Source: Calliopum simillimum
Taxonomy: Eukaryota > Arthropoda > Insecta > Diptera > Lauxaniidae
Direction: 5' to 3'
Length of the DNA stretch: 64,000 bases
Assembly: GCA_951812925.1 (NCBI GenBank)
Contig: OX638368.1
Span: 66,240,569 to 66,304,568 of the forward strand
Below, one piece after another: positions 1 to 12,900 of this stretch (positions within the stretch are counted from its first letter, which is position 1; every line of letters begins with the position of its first letter). The position numbers were made by a program, and so were the translations under genes. Under the pieces are notes generated by a model. That model was not told where the DNA came from and did not search any database. It saw nothing but the letters and a program-made list of their open reading frames with translations.

Positions 1-223
1 CAGCGCTGTAAGGTCATCCTTTTTTACTACATTTTCCAGCTTAGTATTCAGGATCTCGCTAAGCTTTGCCCATGAAAAAACATCATCTTTTGAACCCATA
101 TTCGCTGCAACTACTGGACTGGAACCTTTTGCGATTTCGTGTAGCAAAGAAGTGCTCTTCTTAGCTGAATTTGTTGGATGAAGTTTCTGGTGGAGTCTGT
201 TGCAAATTACGTTTACCACTCAT
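1..223 (-). pseudogene. Partial ORF of unknown function, frame broken
   Basis: On the minus strand an ATG at 221-223 opens a short reading frame (MSGKRNLQQTPPETS) that meets a stop. One frame over, from about position 172 to the window edge, the translation is open, hydrophilic and lysine/serine-rich (for example AKKSTSLLHEIAKGSS and SWAKLSEILNTKLENVVKKD). The two look like parts of one protein with a 1-nt shift. The KLENVVKKDDL stretch looks like the start of a coiled coil. I do not recognise the protein; the gag-like ORF1 of a LINE is one possibility. It is cut by the window edge. Confidence 0.35.
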
Positions 224-304
224 TCAGTGTAATTGACCGGAGTTTCCGATATATCAACAACGATAACTTGTTTAATTATTTTTCGACAGTATTTTTTTGT
301 GAAA

Positions 305-920
305 TCTATATATATAAAAATGAAATGGTGTCCGTATGTAGCTTATGAACGCGGAAACTACACGGCCGATTTACATAATTTGTTTGTTGGGGTCTGTAGA
401 AGGTTCTTAAGGGGGTGAGATTCCACTGAGGGGCACGGGGGCTGCACCCCCCATACTAAAAAATACAAAAAATGCTATATCTCTACAGTTATACAAGCTA
501 TGATTATGAAAGTTGGTGAACTTATGCATAATGTATGTACCATTCACCATGATTGAACTAGGGGACGTTGCACCCCTCACATGAAAAAAAACACACAAAA
601 TGCTATATCGGTGTTCTTATATCAGCTATCATTACGATACTTGGCACATGGATGTTTATTGCGTCTACTATTCAGCAAACAAAGCTTAAGAGGGATTAAA
701 CGAAAGGGATTTGCACCCCCCGTACAGTAAAAATACTCAAAATTTTATATTTCTACGACTATAGTAGCTATCATTATAAAAGTTGGTACATAAATATATA
801 TTTATTCACCTTGAAAAACCTGAAGGGTTGGAAGAGAAGGATGACGGAGATAGATGGGACTTAGAACATATGTAAAGCGCATCGGGAACGGGAGAACAAA
901 GTCGCTTCCGAGCAAGCTAG
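305..920 (+). mobile_element. Non-autonomous Helitron, copy 1
   Basis: The 616-bp segment starts with TC (TCTATATATATAAAAATG), ends with CTAG and lies between A at 304 and T at 921, which is the Helitron insertion rule (A|TC...CTRR|T). It contains three imperfect internal copies of a module of about 150 bp (ATGCTATATCTCTAC ... GTTGG). A second, clearly related copy is at 37252-37874. No Rep/helicase coding sequence is present, so it would need an autonomous partner. Confidence 0.72.
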
Positions 921-1337
921 TTATTTATAAAAATGCAAAGATATTAAATAAATTATTTTGTTTTGCAAAGCGCGGAAAAAAATTTGCTGTTACCTGTAAA
1001 AACCAGGGATGTCTTTCTATTAAAGCGCTTGAAAATTTCCTATACTTATGTATTGGGTGTACAACTTAAAAACCGGAATTTTTTAGCGAAATTTGATGCT
1101 TTATTGTGGAAAAATATTACAATATATTTTATTCAAAGTATTGTCCATTGGAAGCTACAACATTTCCCCATCTTTCAGGCAATTTATGAACTCCATCCCA
1201 AAAAAAATTGCGCCGGCTTGGCGGCCAAAAATGAATCTATCCAATTTTCGATATCTTGAACTTAAGTGAAGCGTATTCCTGATAGGGTATTCTGCATCGA
1301 TCGGAACAAATGGTAGTCTGATGGTGCAAGGTCTGGG

Positions 1338-1850
1338 CTATAAAGCGGGTGAGGCAAAATTTCCCATCCGTTGTTTTCCGTTGTTTTCCAGGTAATTTTT
1401 GACTGGGGCAGCAATATGTGGCCGAGCGTTGTCATGATGAAAAATTATTTCTTCGTGTCTGGTCGCATTTTCCGGGCGTTTTTCGATGATGGCACGCTTC
1501 AAACGTATTAATTGTGTTCGATAGAGGTCACCTGTGAGCATTACAGAGCATTACCTTGGCACCATGGATATTTGCCTTTGGCTGGGAAGGTCCTGGTTGT
1601 CCGGGCTTCATATATAAATGTTTGCGTTTCGGGTTGTCGTAATGGATCCATTTTTCATCCCCAGTCACGATCCGATGCAAAAATGACTTTTGGCAGCAGT
1701 TTTCTTTGCAAAAAAATGACCCAACAGAACCTCCCGCAAATGCTGTCTTTTTCTCCAGTTTTCGAAGTTATTCATCGTGAAAAATAATAATGATGCACAC
1801 AAGATAAAATTGTTTTGTTGACTGATTTTGACAGCTGTCAAATGTACCTT
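1338..1850 (-). pseudogene. mariner transposase remnant (copy 1)
   Basis: Read on the minus strand, the N-terminal [13 protein letters not shown] fragment (near 1780) is followed, in shifted frames, by the central and C-terminal segments with [18 protein letters not shown] (near 1400). The last of these meets a stop after a local duplication of TTGTTTTCCG near 1375. Compared with the usual transposase of about 345 aa, the HTH region and part of the catalytic core are gone. It shares its deletion junction with the copy at 29782-30660. Confidence 0.8.
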
Positions 1851-1935
1851 CAAAATGACATATATATAAAGTTCGAGCTTTCACGATATTTGTTAGTACG
1901 GACATCCACCGTCAAATTCCGGTTTTTAAGTTGTA

Positions 1936-2819
1936 GAGTAACTTCAGGTAATGTGATATAGGCGGGTAATGTGATATACCAGCATATCTTCTTAAATAAA
2001 CAACTCTCGATAATGATTTTTACGTCAACACCACAGTAACTGAAAAAGAAACGTGCTGCAAGTTTTTGAGTGCCCACCTTTATTTATTCTGCCTTCAGTG
2101 TTGTAAAATCGATTTAGCAGTAAATAAAAAACTTTATTTGCGTGTGCTTTATGTTAGGATCTCGCCAAAACTAAAATTGATATCATAGCCGAAATATTAA
2201 ATTCTGCTTGTAGGTGAATATACCTAACCATAAATCAATTGAATTTTTTATTTGCTGGAGTGTGTTTTTCAAAAATAACCTGATTGTTTTAAAACTGAAA
2301 TTCGGGTAATGTGATATAGTGCACTCTGGCGCCGAAAATATTTGATGTTCCACATGCAATGCAAAATGTGTGACACGATGGTCTTTTGACCCAAATTTAA
2401 AACGTTTTTCCTTATTAACAATTTGTTGGTCCAACATTTTTATATAAAAGTCAGTTTTTAAGAAAAATGAGCCAGTAAAAGCGATTTTAGTAATGTTTAT
2501 CACTCCTTACCTGAAGCAAAAGTTCCACAACAAAAGTATCTTTATAACACGATGATCTTTTTGTCGAAAATGCAATTCGTTGGTCCATGCGATATAGTAT
2601 ATCACATTACCCGCCAATTTTTTTTCTTAACTTAGTTTGCCTTTTTTCAATTTTATTGAAATAGCTTAAGATTGGCCCACGCTAAAGAACTCCAAAATCA
2701 TAATATACTGCACAATACATCAATAAAACATAATACATAAAGTGGTAGCAGCTATGCTTTGAAAACTACGTATAATTTAGAAAACAAAAATGCCTATATC
2801 ACATTACCCGAACTTACTA
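1936..2819 (+). mobile_element. TA-flanked MITE with iterated GGGTAATGTGATATA motif, copy 1
   Basis: An 884-bp element is inserted at the TA of the mariner right TIR (TA at 1934-1935 and 2820-2821). Its ends are imperfect inverted repeats: GAGTAACTTCAGGTAATGTG at the left mirrors TAGTAAGTTCGGGTAATGTG read from the right. The 15-mer core (GGGTAATGTGATATA) recurs inside in both orientations, near 1948, 1964, 2306, 2600 and 2800. No transposase ORF is visible. A second copy of 876 bp, also TA-flanked, is at 27301-28176. The TA target suggests mobilisation by a Tc1/mariner-type enzyme. Confidence 0.8.
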
Positions 2820-2830
2820 TACACCCAATA

Positions 2831-3697
2831 TATTTGTTATTAATTAATCAAACTCAGTCGATTCATATGTATTTAGTTCGAAAAACGTACTTTCTGGATG
2901 TTTAATTTTAATTGTACATAGATTTAATGTACCTGCATGCTTTATTTTATATTAATCAAAATATTTACATCTAAATGTATCCACTTAAATATTAAAAGAA
3001 ATAGTAAATTAACTTTACAAACGAATGCAATGACATTTTTTTAAATTAAAAATAAAACAATTATTTACTCCAATTGTTCTTATTTAGAGTTTTTACATTG
3101 GTGCAATTTGTTCTTATTTATGTTTGAAGCTAATTAAATAACTACAATTATGTACAAAATGTATAAGTATATAAATATATGTATTGCAAAGAAAAAAAAA
3201 AATTAATATTGAAAATGTATTCTTGATTGCTTATCATAAAACGCTTGAAATAAAACACGAATTTTATATATAATATTATTTTCGTTTTGCTTTACAACGC
3301 ACATTAATTAAACGGTTATTTTAATATTCTAAATCTATATTTTTATTTAAAATAGTCTAACTGAAATTCTTTGCAGAAACAGTGCCATTTAACGCCCTTT
3401 TCAAAATATATTTAAAAAATTGAATACCACTCTGCTTTATTGCAGAATAAATCAAATACATATAAGCAACATATTTTTGAATATGTTGGCTTTGCAATTT
3501 AACTATTGCGAGAATGTATTTGTGTGTACCTATATATTTTAAAAAGTGATGTATTTTCCATAATTTTTTTTTCACTTGATATTAGCTCATTGTTATACGT
3601 TACAATATACTTGCAATTGTAGATGACTTTTAAATATGACTTGAAGTTATGTTTTTTATATGAGCTTAGGTAAATTATCGTCTTAAAAATTTTACCA
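2831..3697. other. 3' flank of Set1, no gene recognised
   Basis: Very AT-rich sequence with poly-A and poly-T runs. Only short chance ORFs occur, and no repeat shared with the rest of the window was spotted. The right end next to 3747 must include the Set1 3' UTR. Confidence 0.6.
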
Positions 3698-3703
3698 TTT
3701 ATT
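3698..3703 (-). terminator. Set1: Candidate polyadenylation signal of Set1
   Basis: Minus-strand AATAAA (plus TTTATT) lies about 45 nt after the Set1 stop codon. It is the nearest consensus hexamer, but the region is so AT-rich that further ones downstream could be used instead. Confidence 0.45.
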
Positions 3704-3746
3704 TTTATTGATTTACAACACCTTAGACATATTTATCTGCGACTAC

Positions 3747-3920
3747 TTAATTGAGAGTTCCACGGCATCCTTGCGCACCACAAAGGCAAGGAATTTTCTC
3801 TTCTTCCAAAGGAAATTTGTAGTCGTATGTAATCTCCTCATTTACGCCAATTGGTTGCTTAGAGTATATGACAATTTTTTTTTCTGACTCAATGGTTATA
3901 ACTTTTGCGTAGCAATTTGG
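3747..3920 (-). CDS. Set1: Set1 coding exon 5: end of SET and post-SET
   Basis: Acceptor TTTTAG at 3921-3926 is followed by [15 protein letters not shown], completing the NHSCNPNC core split by intron 4. EEITYDYKF carries the SET-domain tyrosines, and [13 protein letters not shown] is the post-SET zinc-binding Cys cluster (CxCx4C). The stop TAA is at 3747-3749. Ending right after GTLN is typical for SETD1 proteins. Confidence 0.96.
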   Translation of the reverse strand, partial: PNCYAKVITIESEKKIVIYSKQPIGVNEEITYDYKFPLEEEKIPCLCGAQGCRGTLN

Positions 3921-6900
3921 CTAAAATCATGAAAAATTATTTAAATAAATACAAAAGGATAATAAAATAAAGATATTAAAACTTACATTGCAGCTATGAT
4001 TAATAAAACGCGCTAAATTGCCACATTTTGTTGCGTCTATAATTGTCTCCATGTCTATTCTAAACAAGTAAGAACTACCAATACCTATCGCTTCATATTT
4101 AGTTTCCCTCAAATCTGCAACAATAGGACGAATCATTTGCCCGACATATTCTATGACCATTTCGTCAGCAGCAATGGGTTCCATAGCAAATAAGCCCCAA
4201 TCATGAATTGCAGATTTTGCAAACTTCAACTGTTTTTTTCTGAATTTAAGTTGATTGAATTTTAAAAGTTCAGATTCGCCAATGGAACCAAACGCTGTAA
4301 GCAAACGCCTTTGATTTGAACGCGCTTCTCTAGATATGCCCTGCATCTTAGAGATCAGTTTATAATGAGTTGGCAATGATTGTTCATCCGAACGGTCAAT
4401 ATTAGATGCACTTTCAACATTTGCTTTCGCGTGGTGATATTTATGTTTAGCTTTCTCACGAACGTCCAACTTATAAAAACCTTCTGTTCGAGCACAACCC
4501 GTTTTGTGTTTTTTAAGCTCGTCTTCTTTTTTACGCTTTTTACTGGGTGGAGGAATACAGGAACGATCTGTCATGCAATGATCAACCCAGTGAGTGTTGT
4601 TTAACCAAAATCTGTAAAAAAAATCTTTGTCTTTTAAAGTTGCAATCTGAAATAAAATAATTAAAAACTTACCCATAAGTATCTTCTTGCAGATGAATTT
4701 CGTAGCTTCTGCGGATATACTGAATGTCTTCGGTATCAATTCCTCTTGTAAGGAATTCATATAAAACCATCATCTCTTCGGTGGCATCGCGGGCTTTAAA
4801 TTGCTCGACTGCGATGAAATTAGTAGAAATTGGCAATGACATTAAACCACCATACAAAGCACCTACTTTTTCTTTTGTCATAGATATTCGCTTTTCAAAA
4901 TGATCGATTACTTCTTCTTTTTTCTTTGCACGTATTGAATCTTTGCGTGGCCTGCCAGGACCTGGCTTAGGGCTAGGCAATAGTGCATGGGTTAACGCCA
5001 TACTTTGTTGTTCGACACTAGAAGATTCAGAAATAGAGTGTCGTTGCATAGGAGGTGTGGCATAACCTCCATGATCATGCGCCAAATAGTGTTGTTTTTT
5101 TGTCTCTCCATTTGCTGGCGTATTCTGCGTCAAATGGACGGACATATCTGCCTGAGGTGGGAGTGAGTAACAGTGCTCGAGTGCAACTTGACTAGCTTGG
5201 CTGGCCTGACTTGAACCACCGTCCGATGAGGTAGGCGACATTTTTACATCGTCATCGTTATCTTCCTCGGTTTGAGAATCTGTTTGCTGCGCAGAAGTAG
5301 GATTATATTTGATCTCGACTTTTGTTGAATTTATTTCACTATTGCTAGGGGGAACACTGTATCCATTACATAATGGCTTTTCGCTGGGTTCAAGCTGAGT
5401 TTGAGGTTTTAAATCGAATTGAGGGGCAATTGCTGAGATTGTTGTCTGTTTTCTTTTGATGGACTCCTTTTTGGGTTGTAGTTCAGTCTTAGGTTTTGGT
5501 GCTGTAATTGCAGAGTTCTTTTCCTTTTTACTTTTCGTCACTTTTTCTTTTTTGCCACTGCAGCTGCTGGAAACCGTTTCAGTTTCTTTTTTTGTTAACT
5601 TGAAACTAGAAGTAAATCGAGCTCCAGGAGTGGGAGGAATTTTTGATATGTCAGGAGTTTGTGGCATATCTAAGCTTGTTGAAGTGCCTAAAGAAAGAGT
5701 CAATTTGCTTGTTGCAGCTTTAATAGTAGTTGTTTTATCAGGAATATTTTGTAGTATTTCTGTTTCTTCCTTTAGTTTACGTTCTTGTTCTTCAAGAAAT
5801 TCACGCTCAATTTGAGCCATATATTCAGTGTTGCGCCTTCTACGTTCCTGATATTCACGTTCTTCATCAGAATCACTATAAATTCGATCATATTCATAGT
5901 ACGATTTCTTTTTCGCACCTTCATTGCAAGTTTTATCTTGTTTAGCTTCAAACTTTGACAGGTTCGTATCTTCTTTTTCTTCCATTGTATTTTTCTTAAG
6001 ATCAATTTCGGATGTTAAAACAATGGGTTCATTTTCCTTTTTTACTTCATTTCGAGGGTCAACACCTACGCTTATCGTACTATCTTTGCTAATATCTTCT
6101 AAATCTGATAAAACCTCACTTCGTATATCTTGTTTCTGGGTATCGTTCCATGATCTTGTCTCATGCGGTTGTTCCTGTCCTTTGGATTCCTTTAATTTAT
6201 TTTCTTGATCTTCCTCGGAATCGGAATATATATCTACTTGTTTGACCGGTTTAGGCAATATAGCAAGACTTCTGTGATCGTCATCAGAGTCAGAGTAAAC
6301 ATCTCTCGAAGAACGTTGCTTTTGACTATGTCGGTGTTTTGAAGTTTTTTGCTTATTTTCAAGATCGGAAACAGAACTTAGTTCGCATTCAGTGGAAGAA
6401 CTTTCATCATTACTGCTCTGATCTTCATCATCGTCTTTATCATCGTCGTCATCATCTTCTTCGTCTTCGCCGCTTGATGAAGATGAGAAAAAACTTGATG
6501 AACTACCCTTTCGTTTAGTTCGTGCTTGCATCACTGAAGAAATGGATTTACTTTTACCTGCAGTGTTCAAGTTACGCTCTTTCGAGTCTTTTGATATTTT
6601 ACCGCCTGTAGAATTTATAGAAACAGAAATAGGTTCTTCCTTATCAGAATCAGATCCATGCACCATTTCTTCTTGGTCGCTAAGATGCAGTTCAAAAGAA
6701 TCATTCTTTTGCTTTGGGCTAGGCTCCTTCCTAATGCGCCTAAATGATGGCAACTTAGGAATTGCTGCACGCAAACCCAAAGTAGCATAGGAGCCAAAGT
6801 CAGAAATGTCGCGATGGCTGTTAATTAACTGATTTATATCAGGGGCTTTGTCAATTCGAGCAGTCGTTGGAGCAGTTGTGATTTTCTTTGTTGCAGCAAG

Positions 6901-9900
6901 AGTAAGTTTTTCGGTTAAATCTACGCCTTTCTTTTCTTTAAGGCGATTTTTTTGCAGTTGCTCATCCCACCAAGTTTCGAAGCTCTTGTATGCTGTACTT
7001 TCAATCATTTTCTTATTAAAATCTCGTTTTAGAATTTGTTTAAGCTCGTCACTTACACGTTCGACTACTTCTTCAATTGGCTTTTTGTATGGATTATTGA
7101 TGTGCATTTCGTAACCGGTATTGCTCTTGTAAACATCAACTGCTTCGGAACGCTGATACTTATATGGATTATAATATGGATCGCCATATGCTGCATTTCC
7201 TTCGAAACCAGTACCGAAGCCAGGCAAATACGATGATTGCATATAAGCAGGATGAGGAAAATATTGAGTGGATGTGTTGGCAGCAGATTGCGGATACGAA
7301 GTGTAGCTACTTGCTGAATAGTAATAAGCACTTGCTGTTGGTGGATAAATGTAAGCTGATGCCACACCAGCTGTATCGGTAGCATGAGGATTTACTGGTA
7401 AATATTGCGCATTTACTTGTGGTGGAAGGGGTGGTGGTTCTTCTTCAATGCGTTGGGTACACCCTCCATCATGTGATGATAGACTTGACAGAGACATACA
7501 GTCATCTTTTTTCAAATGCCCCGATATTATAGGACTGTATGTTTCTTTTTTAAGCAAAATTTCATCATCACTTGATGATATATCACTTGCTCCATGTTGT
7601 GTTTCTAAAGACTGTGATGCCTTTTCTTTTCCTAAACTTTTTTTTATTTTGGGAGACATTTTATGTGATTTTTTGGTTTTTTCTTTCCGATTTGCGTCTG
7701 AACCGACATCGCCTTCATCAACCACTTTTTCAGTCTCCGATTCACTACTTTCCATTTGTAGGAATGGAGGGGCATTGCCAAATGATTTACCCTTAAACAT
7801 TAATGCTATACGTGTATCTAAATCAACGTTGCCCATATCGTTTGCATCTTGTTTTTCAATCGGGTATGAAGATGATTTTGATTTTTTTGGTGGCATTGCA
7901 TCAGGAATATTTTCCCTGGGGATAGGAATTGAATTATATCGGTCCTCAGAAACAGAATCAGTAGGCAGTTTTGTAACAGACTGGCCAGGAGGTGGTGGTT
8001 CGGGGTCATCCCAATTAGGAGTTCCATCCGGTGGAGGTGGTGGTGGTGGTTGTGGCTGAGGTGCCGTCCATGTACGATTGCCAGACCATTGTTGTTGCGT
8101 TCCCAATTGTGAAGAGGAAGAGTATCCATAAGTGCTATGATAGCCATAGCCATGTGTGGATGGAATCGGTGGTGCCGAATGCCCAGACACAGGCATGGAA
8201 TATGAGGGTAACGGTGCTCCATGTGTAGCGGGGTAGTAAGGATTAGACGGTGGCAATGGTGGTACATGTAAACTACTGCAGCCTTCAATACTGCTGTAGT
8301 CAAGACTTGACGAATACCTTTGCGAATATTTTTCTGCGTTGCGATCTTTGACGCGATCACGTTCTTTGTCTCGTTCACGTTCCTTCTCGCGTTCGCGATT
8401 TCGGTCTCGGTCACGATCCCTGCTATCTCGTTCCTTTGATGAGCCGCGTCGGTCACGCCTATCACGATCTCTGCCACGCTCGTAATCTCTATCTCTTTCC
8501 CTTCTATTTTTCTCTTTACTATGATCATGACTATGCTCACGAATATCTTTTGAACGGTCACGTTTATGATGATGGTGATGATGATGTTTAGAACGGTCCT
8601 TATCATGTCTTGATGAAGAATATCTTTCTTGGCTTCGATCTTTGACTTTACCCTCTCGAAATGAACGATCATCTTCATTGAAACGGTCACGACTATGGGA
8701 TGAAGAATATCTTTCAGTGTATTCCCTGTCTGAACGATAATATGAATTTGATGTCCCTGCATCTAAGCCATCTTGTGAAGAATACTCATGTTGATATAAC
8801 TCAGACGTGTTATGAGAATGCTGAACTTGATTAGTTGAAGCAGCGCTTGATGTAGATGTAGCTGATCCAACAGTTGGCGCGGAATTTGATGATACCTTTG
8901 ACTTACTTGAAGTTAACCTTTCGATGGTTTGCTTGCAAATATTTCCAAACGGATCATGAAAAACACTTAAAATCTGTACGGAGTAGACAAAAAAAAAATT
9001 ATTGAAGTCTTAAGCAATAGTGGCGCATAGTAGCTGGAGAGCCAACGCTTTAAAATGACTTTGCGTTTCTAAAAGCTGGTTTTGTTACAGTTGGTTATAG
9101 TAGTTGTGTACATACATAAAGTGTCGGTCAGTCAAGCGAACTGTAGAACAGGCTGCTGATATATGGTCCCAAAAATGTCATGATTTCGATAGTAATGAAA
9201 TGAATTTCGAAAGGCTGAAAATTGTTATACAGATTGTATATTAGAGGTGTTTTAAGAATGTATGGAGATCCTTAGTAACAACATTTTGATACTTGACACC
9301 CCTCAATTTTGTGAGGTTGGAAAAAAGGTGAGAGAAAAAGAGAAAAAATGTACATACAGCAATACAAATGCTTAGGGGTCCCCTCTAGAGGGGTCAAATG
9401 TATGAACGACCCACATTATTTTTCCCCCTCCAACATTTTTACCCAGCATACTTACCCCCTATCTCTAACCCCTAAGGGGGCTCTCATACAAAATTGACAT
9501 TTTTAGGAAATCGACCCCCACCACTCCGTGGGTGCCCCTAGAAGGGCCAAATGTATGACTGGTACCTAATATTTTTTCCTCCCCAACATTTTTTCCTAAC
9601 ATACTTACCCTGTACCTCTGACTCTTTAGGGGACTCCCATAAAAAATAGATGTCATAGATGGAAAGAAAATCGTCAAATAGGCCCATAACTGCCCAGAAG
9701 TCACTCCTAAAGAAGTCAAATATATGACCGACCCCCATTAGCCAACCTCCAAAGTTTTTTCTCAGCATACCTACCCCCTATTTCTAATCCTTAAGGGGGT
9801 TCCCATACAAAGTTACCGTTTTTAAATAAAATGCGCCCACTGCCCTAACTGGCCCACGGGTACCCCTAGAAGGGTCAAATTTATGACCGACCCCCATTAT

Positions 9901-12900
9901 TTTTTTGTGACCTATATTTTTCTCCCACATACTTGCCCCCTATTTTCAACCCTGAAAGGGGCTGCCATACAATTTTTTTTTTATAAATTTTCCTAGAAAT
10001 ATTGGGGGTCGGTCGTACATTTGACCCTTCTCGGGGTACCCATGGTCCAGTTAGGGCAGTGGGAGCAGTTTTTAAAAAAAACCGTAACTTTGTATGGGAG
10101 CCCCTTAAGGATTGGAAATAGGGGGTAGGTAAGCTGTGAAACTTTCGAGGGGGGGTAATGGGGGTCGGTCATATATTTGACTCCTCTAGGAGAGACTCCT
10201 GGGCAATTATGGGCCTATTTGACGATTTCCTTTCCATATTTTTTATGTCTATGACGTCAATTTTGTATGGGGGCCCCCTTAAGAGCTAGAGATAGAGGAT
10301 AAGTATAAGGCGAAAAAATGTTGAGGAGGAAAAAATATTAGGGGCCGGTCACACATTTGACCCTTCTAGGGGCATTCTGGGAGTGGTGGGGGTCGATTTC
10401 GTAAAAATCTCAATTTTGTATGGAAGCACCCTTAGGGGTTAGAGGTAAGAGGTACGTATGTTTGGTAAAAATGTTGGGGGAGAAAAAATAATGTGGGTCG
10501 GTCATACATTTGAACCCTCTAGAGGTGGCCCCTCTTGTAGGACTGTAAGAATATTGATTCTCCTTTTCTCTCATCTTTGACCTCGATGCGCCAACCCTTA
10601 CCCTCACCCCACCCCCAAAATTTTTTTTGCAAACTCATTTTTTTTTCCAACCTCACAAAATTGAGGGGTGTCAAGTATCAAAATCCAAAATTCGTGCACT
10701 TAAACACCCCTATTGTATATATCATATAAATAACAGTTATGTCGGTCAGTCAATTGAGAACCTCTGTGTTAATTGCACAGGCACATAAACAGTCGGTCAG
10801 TCAATCGAACTGCAGAACAGGCGGCTGATATCGCCGGTGCTTACGAAGAAAATTTTCCAACCGAAAGTTGTGGCGAAGAAAATTTTTTTTTTGAAATTGC
10901 GGCGAAAAAAATCTTTTTTGTAATATGCGGACAAGAAAATCACTTTTTATAAAATGCGGCGAAGAAAATCACTTTTTACAAAAGGCGGCAAAGAAAATCA
11001 CTTTTTACAAAATGCGGAGAAGAAAATAACTTTTTACAAAATGCGGCGAAGAAAATCACTTTTTGAAAAAATAATTTTTTCAGATAAATTTTTCCTATTC
11101 CTTTTTTCGAAAAAATTTGCATTAAAGAGTGATAAGATTCATTTTTAAAAAAGAGATTTTCTTCGCCGCATTTTGTAAAATGTGATTTTCTTCGCCGCAT
11201 TTTGTAATAAGTTATTTTCTTCTCCGCATTTGGTACAAACCATTTCAAAACGATCAAGATTTTTTTTATGGCATCCGATTTAGCTATAAATTGGCATAAG
11301 TAATAGTTGCATAGTGGAAAAAATTACTACCAAATATTTTTTAAAAATTTAAAAAAATGGTGGAGATATGGGACTTTGAAATTTTTAGATTAGTTTTTTT
11401 TGAGAAGCTATAACTTCGGTTGCATTTATCCAATTTTCAATTTTATGGTGTTAAATGATTCGTCTTAAAACAGGCTTTAAAATAAAAATTAGCAAACATT
11501 TTTTTTTTTTTTTATGTAGTTTACAATGAAAAAAAAAAAATTAAATTGAGTTTCCCAAAATACGTCCTTTTTAATATTTTTTATTTTTCTTGTAAAAAAA
11601 GCTACAAGTGTAACTTACCAGTCCTCCAAAAATTGGAGTGGGCCTCCCAGTGGTTCTCCAGAAAAACAATAAAATGTAGCTTTTGCCGCAATTTTTCAGT
11701 ACAATTTTTTTGAATTTGAAATTTTTAATTAAACGTTAATTTGAATTTGAAAAAAGTGCGTTGGTACTTATATTAGTACTATAAAAGCAAAAAAACAGTC
11801 AATAAACTATTTTCAGCATTTGAAAATTTTTTTTAATAAAAATTTTAAATTAAAAAAATGTACTGAAAAATTGTGGAAGAAGCTACATTTTATTGTTTTT
11901 CTGGAGAACCACTGGCAGGCCCACTCCAATTTTTGGAGGACTGGTAAGTTACACTTGTAGCTTTTTTTACAAGAAAAATAAAAAATATTAAAAAGGACGT
12001 ATTTTGGGAAACTCAATTTAAATTTTTTTTTTTCAGTGTAAACTATATATAGAAAAAAAAAAATTGTTTACTAGTTTTTATTTTAAAGTCTGTTTTAAGA
12101 CAAACCATTTAACACCACAAAATTGAAAATTGGATAAATGCAACCGAAGTTATAGCTTCTCAAAAAAAACTAACCTAAAAATTTCAAAGTCCCATATCTC
12201 CGCCATTTTTTCAAATTTTGAAAAAATATTTGGTAGTAATTTTTTCCACTACGCAACTATTGCTTATGCCAATTTATAGCCAAATCGGATGCCATGAACA
12301 AATTTCTTGATCGTTTACACATGGTTTGTACCATTTTGTAAAAAGTGATTTTCTTGTCCGCATTCGCACAAAAAAGATATTTTTCGCCGCAGTTTAAAAA
12401 AAAAAAGGATTTTCTTGTCCGCATTTAAAAAAAGATAGGCTTCGTAAGCACCGGCGATATATGGTCTAAAACATGTCATGATTTCGATGGTGATCAAATT
12501 AATTTGTAAAGGCTGAAAATTGTTATACAGATTGTACATATAATGCATATAAATAACAATTTTGCCGGTCAACCAGTTAAACGTTAGAACAAGGCTGGCC
12601 AGCAGCCCCGTGGAAGGTAAAACGCTTTCTTTACTCATGAGGGAGGCATCTTACGAAAAAAGTGTACATGGCATAAAATGCTTAGAATCGTCCAAGGAAC
12701 ACGTATGAATTTTTATTTTTGTGACATAATTGTTATTTATATGCATTATACAATCTGTATAACAATTTTCAGACTTTAGAAATTAATTTGATCACCATCG
12801 AAATCATGGCATGTTTGAGACCATATATCAGCCGCCTGTTCTGCAGTTCGATTGACTGACCGACAGTTTATGTGTGTATGTACACAACTACTATAACCAA

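Larger units (their letters stand above)
1053..2828 (-). mobile_element. mariner element, internally deleted, interrupted by a MITE (copy 1)
   Basis: The terminal inverted repeats start TTGGGTGTACAACTTAAAAA at 1053 and are mirrored at 1905-1935 and 2820-2828; the element is flanked by TA at 1051-1052 and 2829-2830. Coding runs on the minus strand: the start [18 protein letters not shown], then a deletion junction ([12 protein letters not shown]), then [11 protein letters not shown], the second catalytic Asp region of a DD34D transposase. Most of the N-terminal DNA-binding half is missing, and stops and shifts are present, so no active transposase is made. A TA-flanked MITE (1936-2819) sits inside the terminal repeat. 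The TIR and DD34D signature are those of mariner. Confidence 0.85.

Noticed and set aside
7448..8059. 203-aa plus-strand ORF and other ORFs inside 4673-8973
   Set aside because: They are antisense or off-frame shadows of Set1 exon 3, whose low-complexity composition suppresses stops.
7818..8762. 314-aa minus-strand ORF in another frame of Set1 exon 3
   Set aside because: The conserved RRM-to-n-SET frame reads straight through this stretch, and the alternative frame is His/Ile-rich with no domain.
10954..11257. Lys/Phe-rich ORFs on both strands (about 64 and 93 aa)
   Set aside because: They translate the 29-bp tandem units of the palindrome; the repeats explain both.
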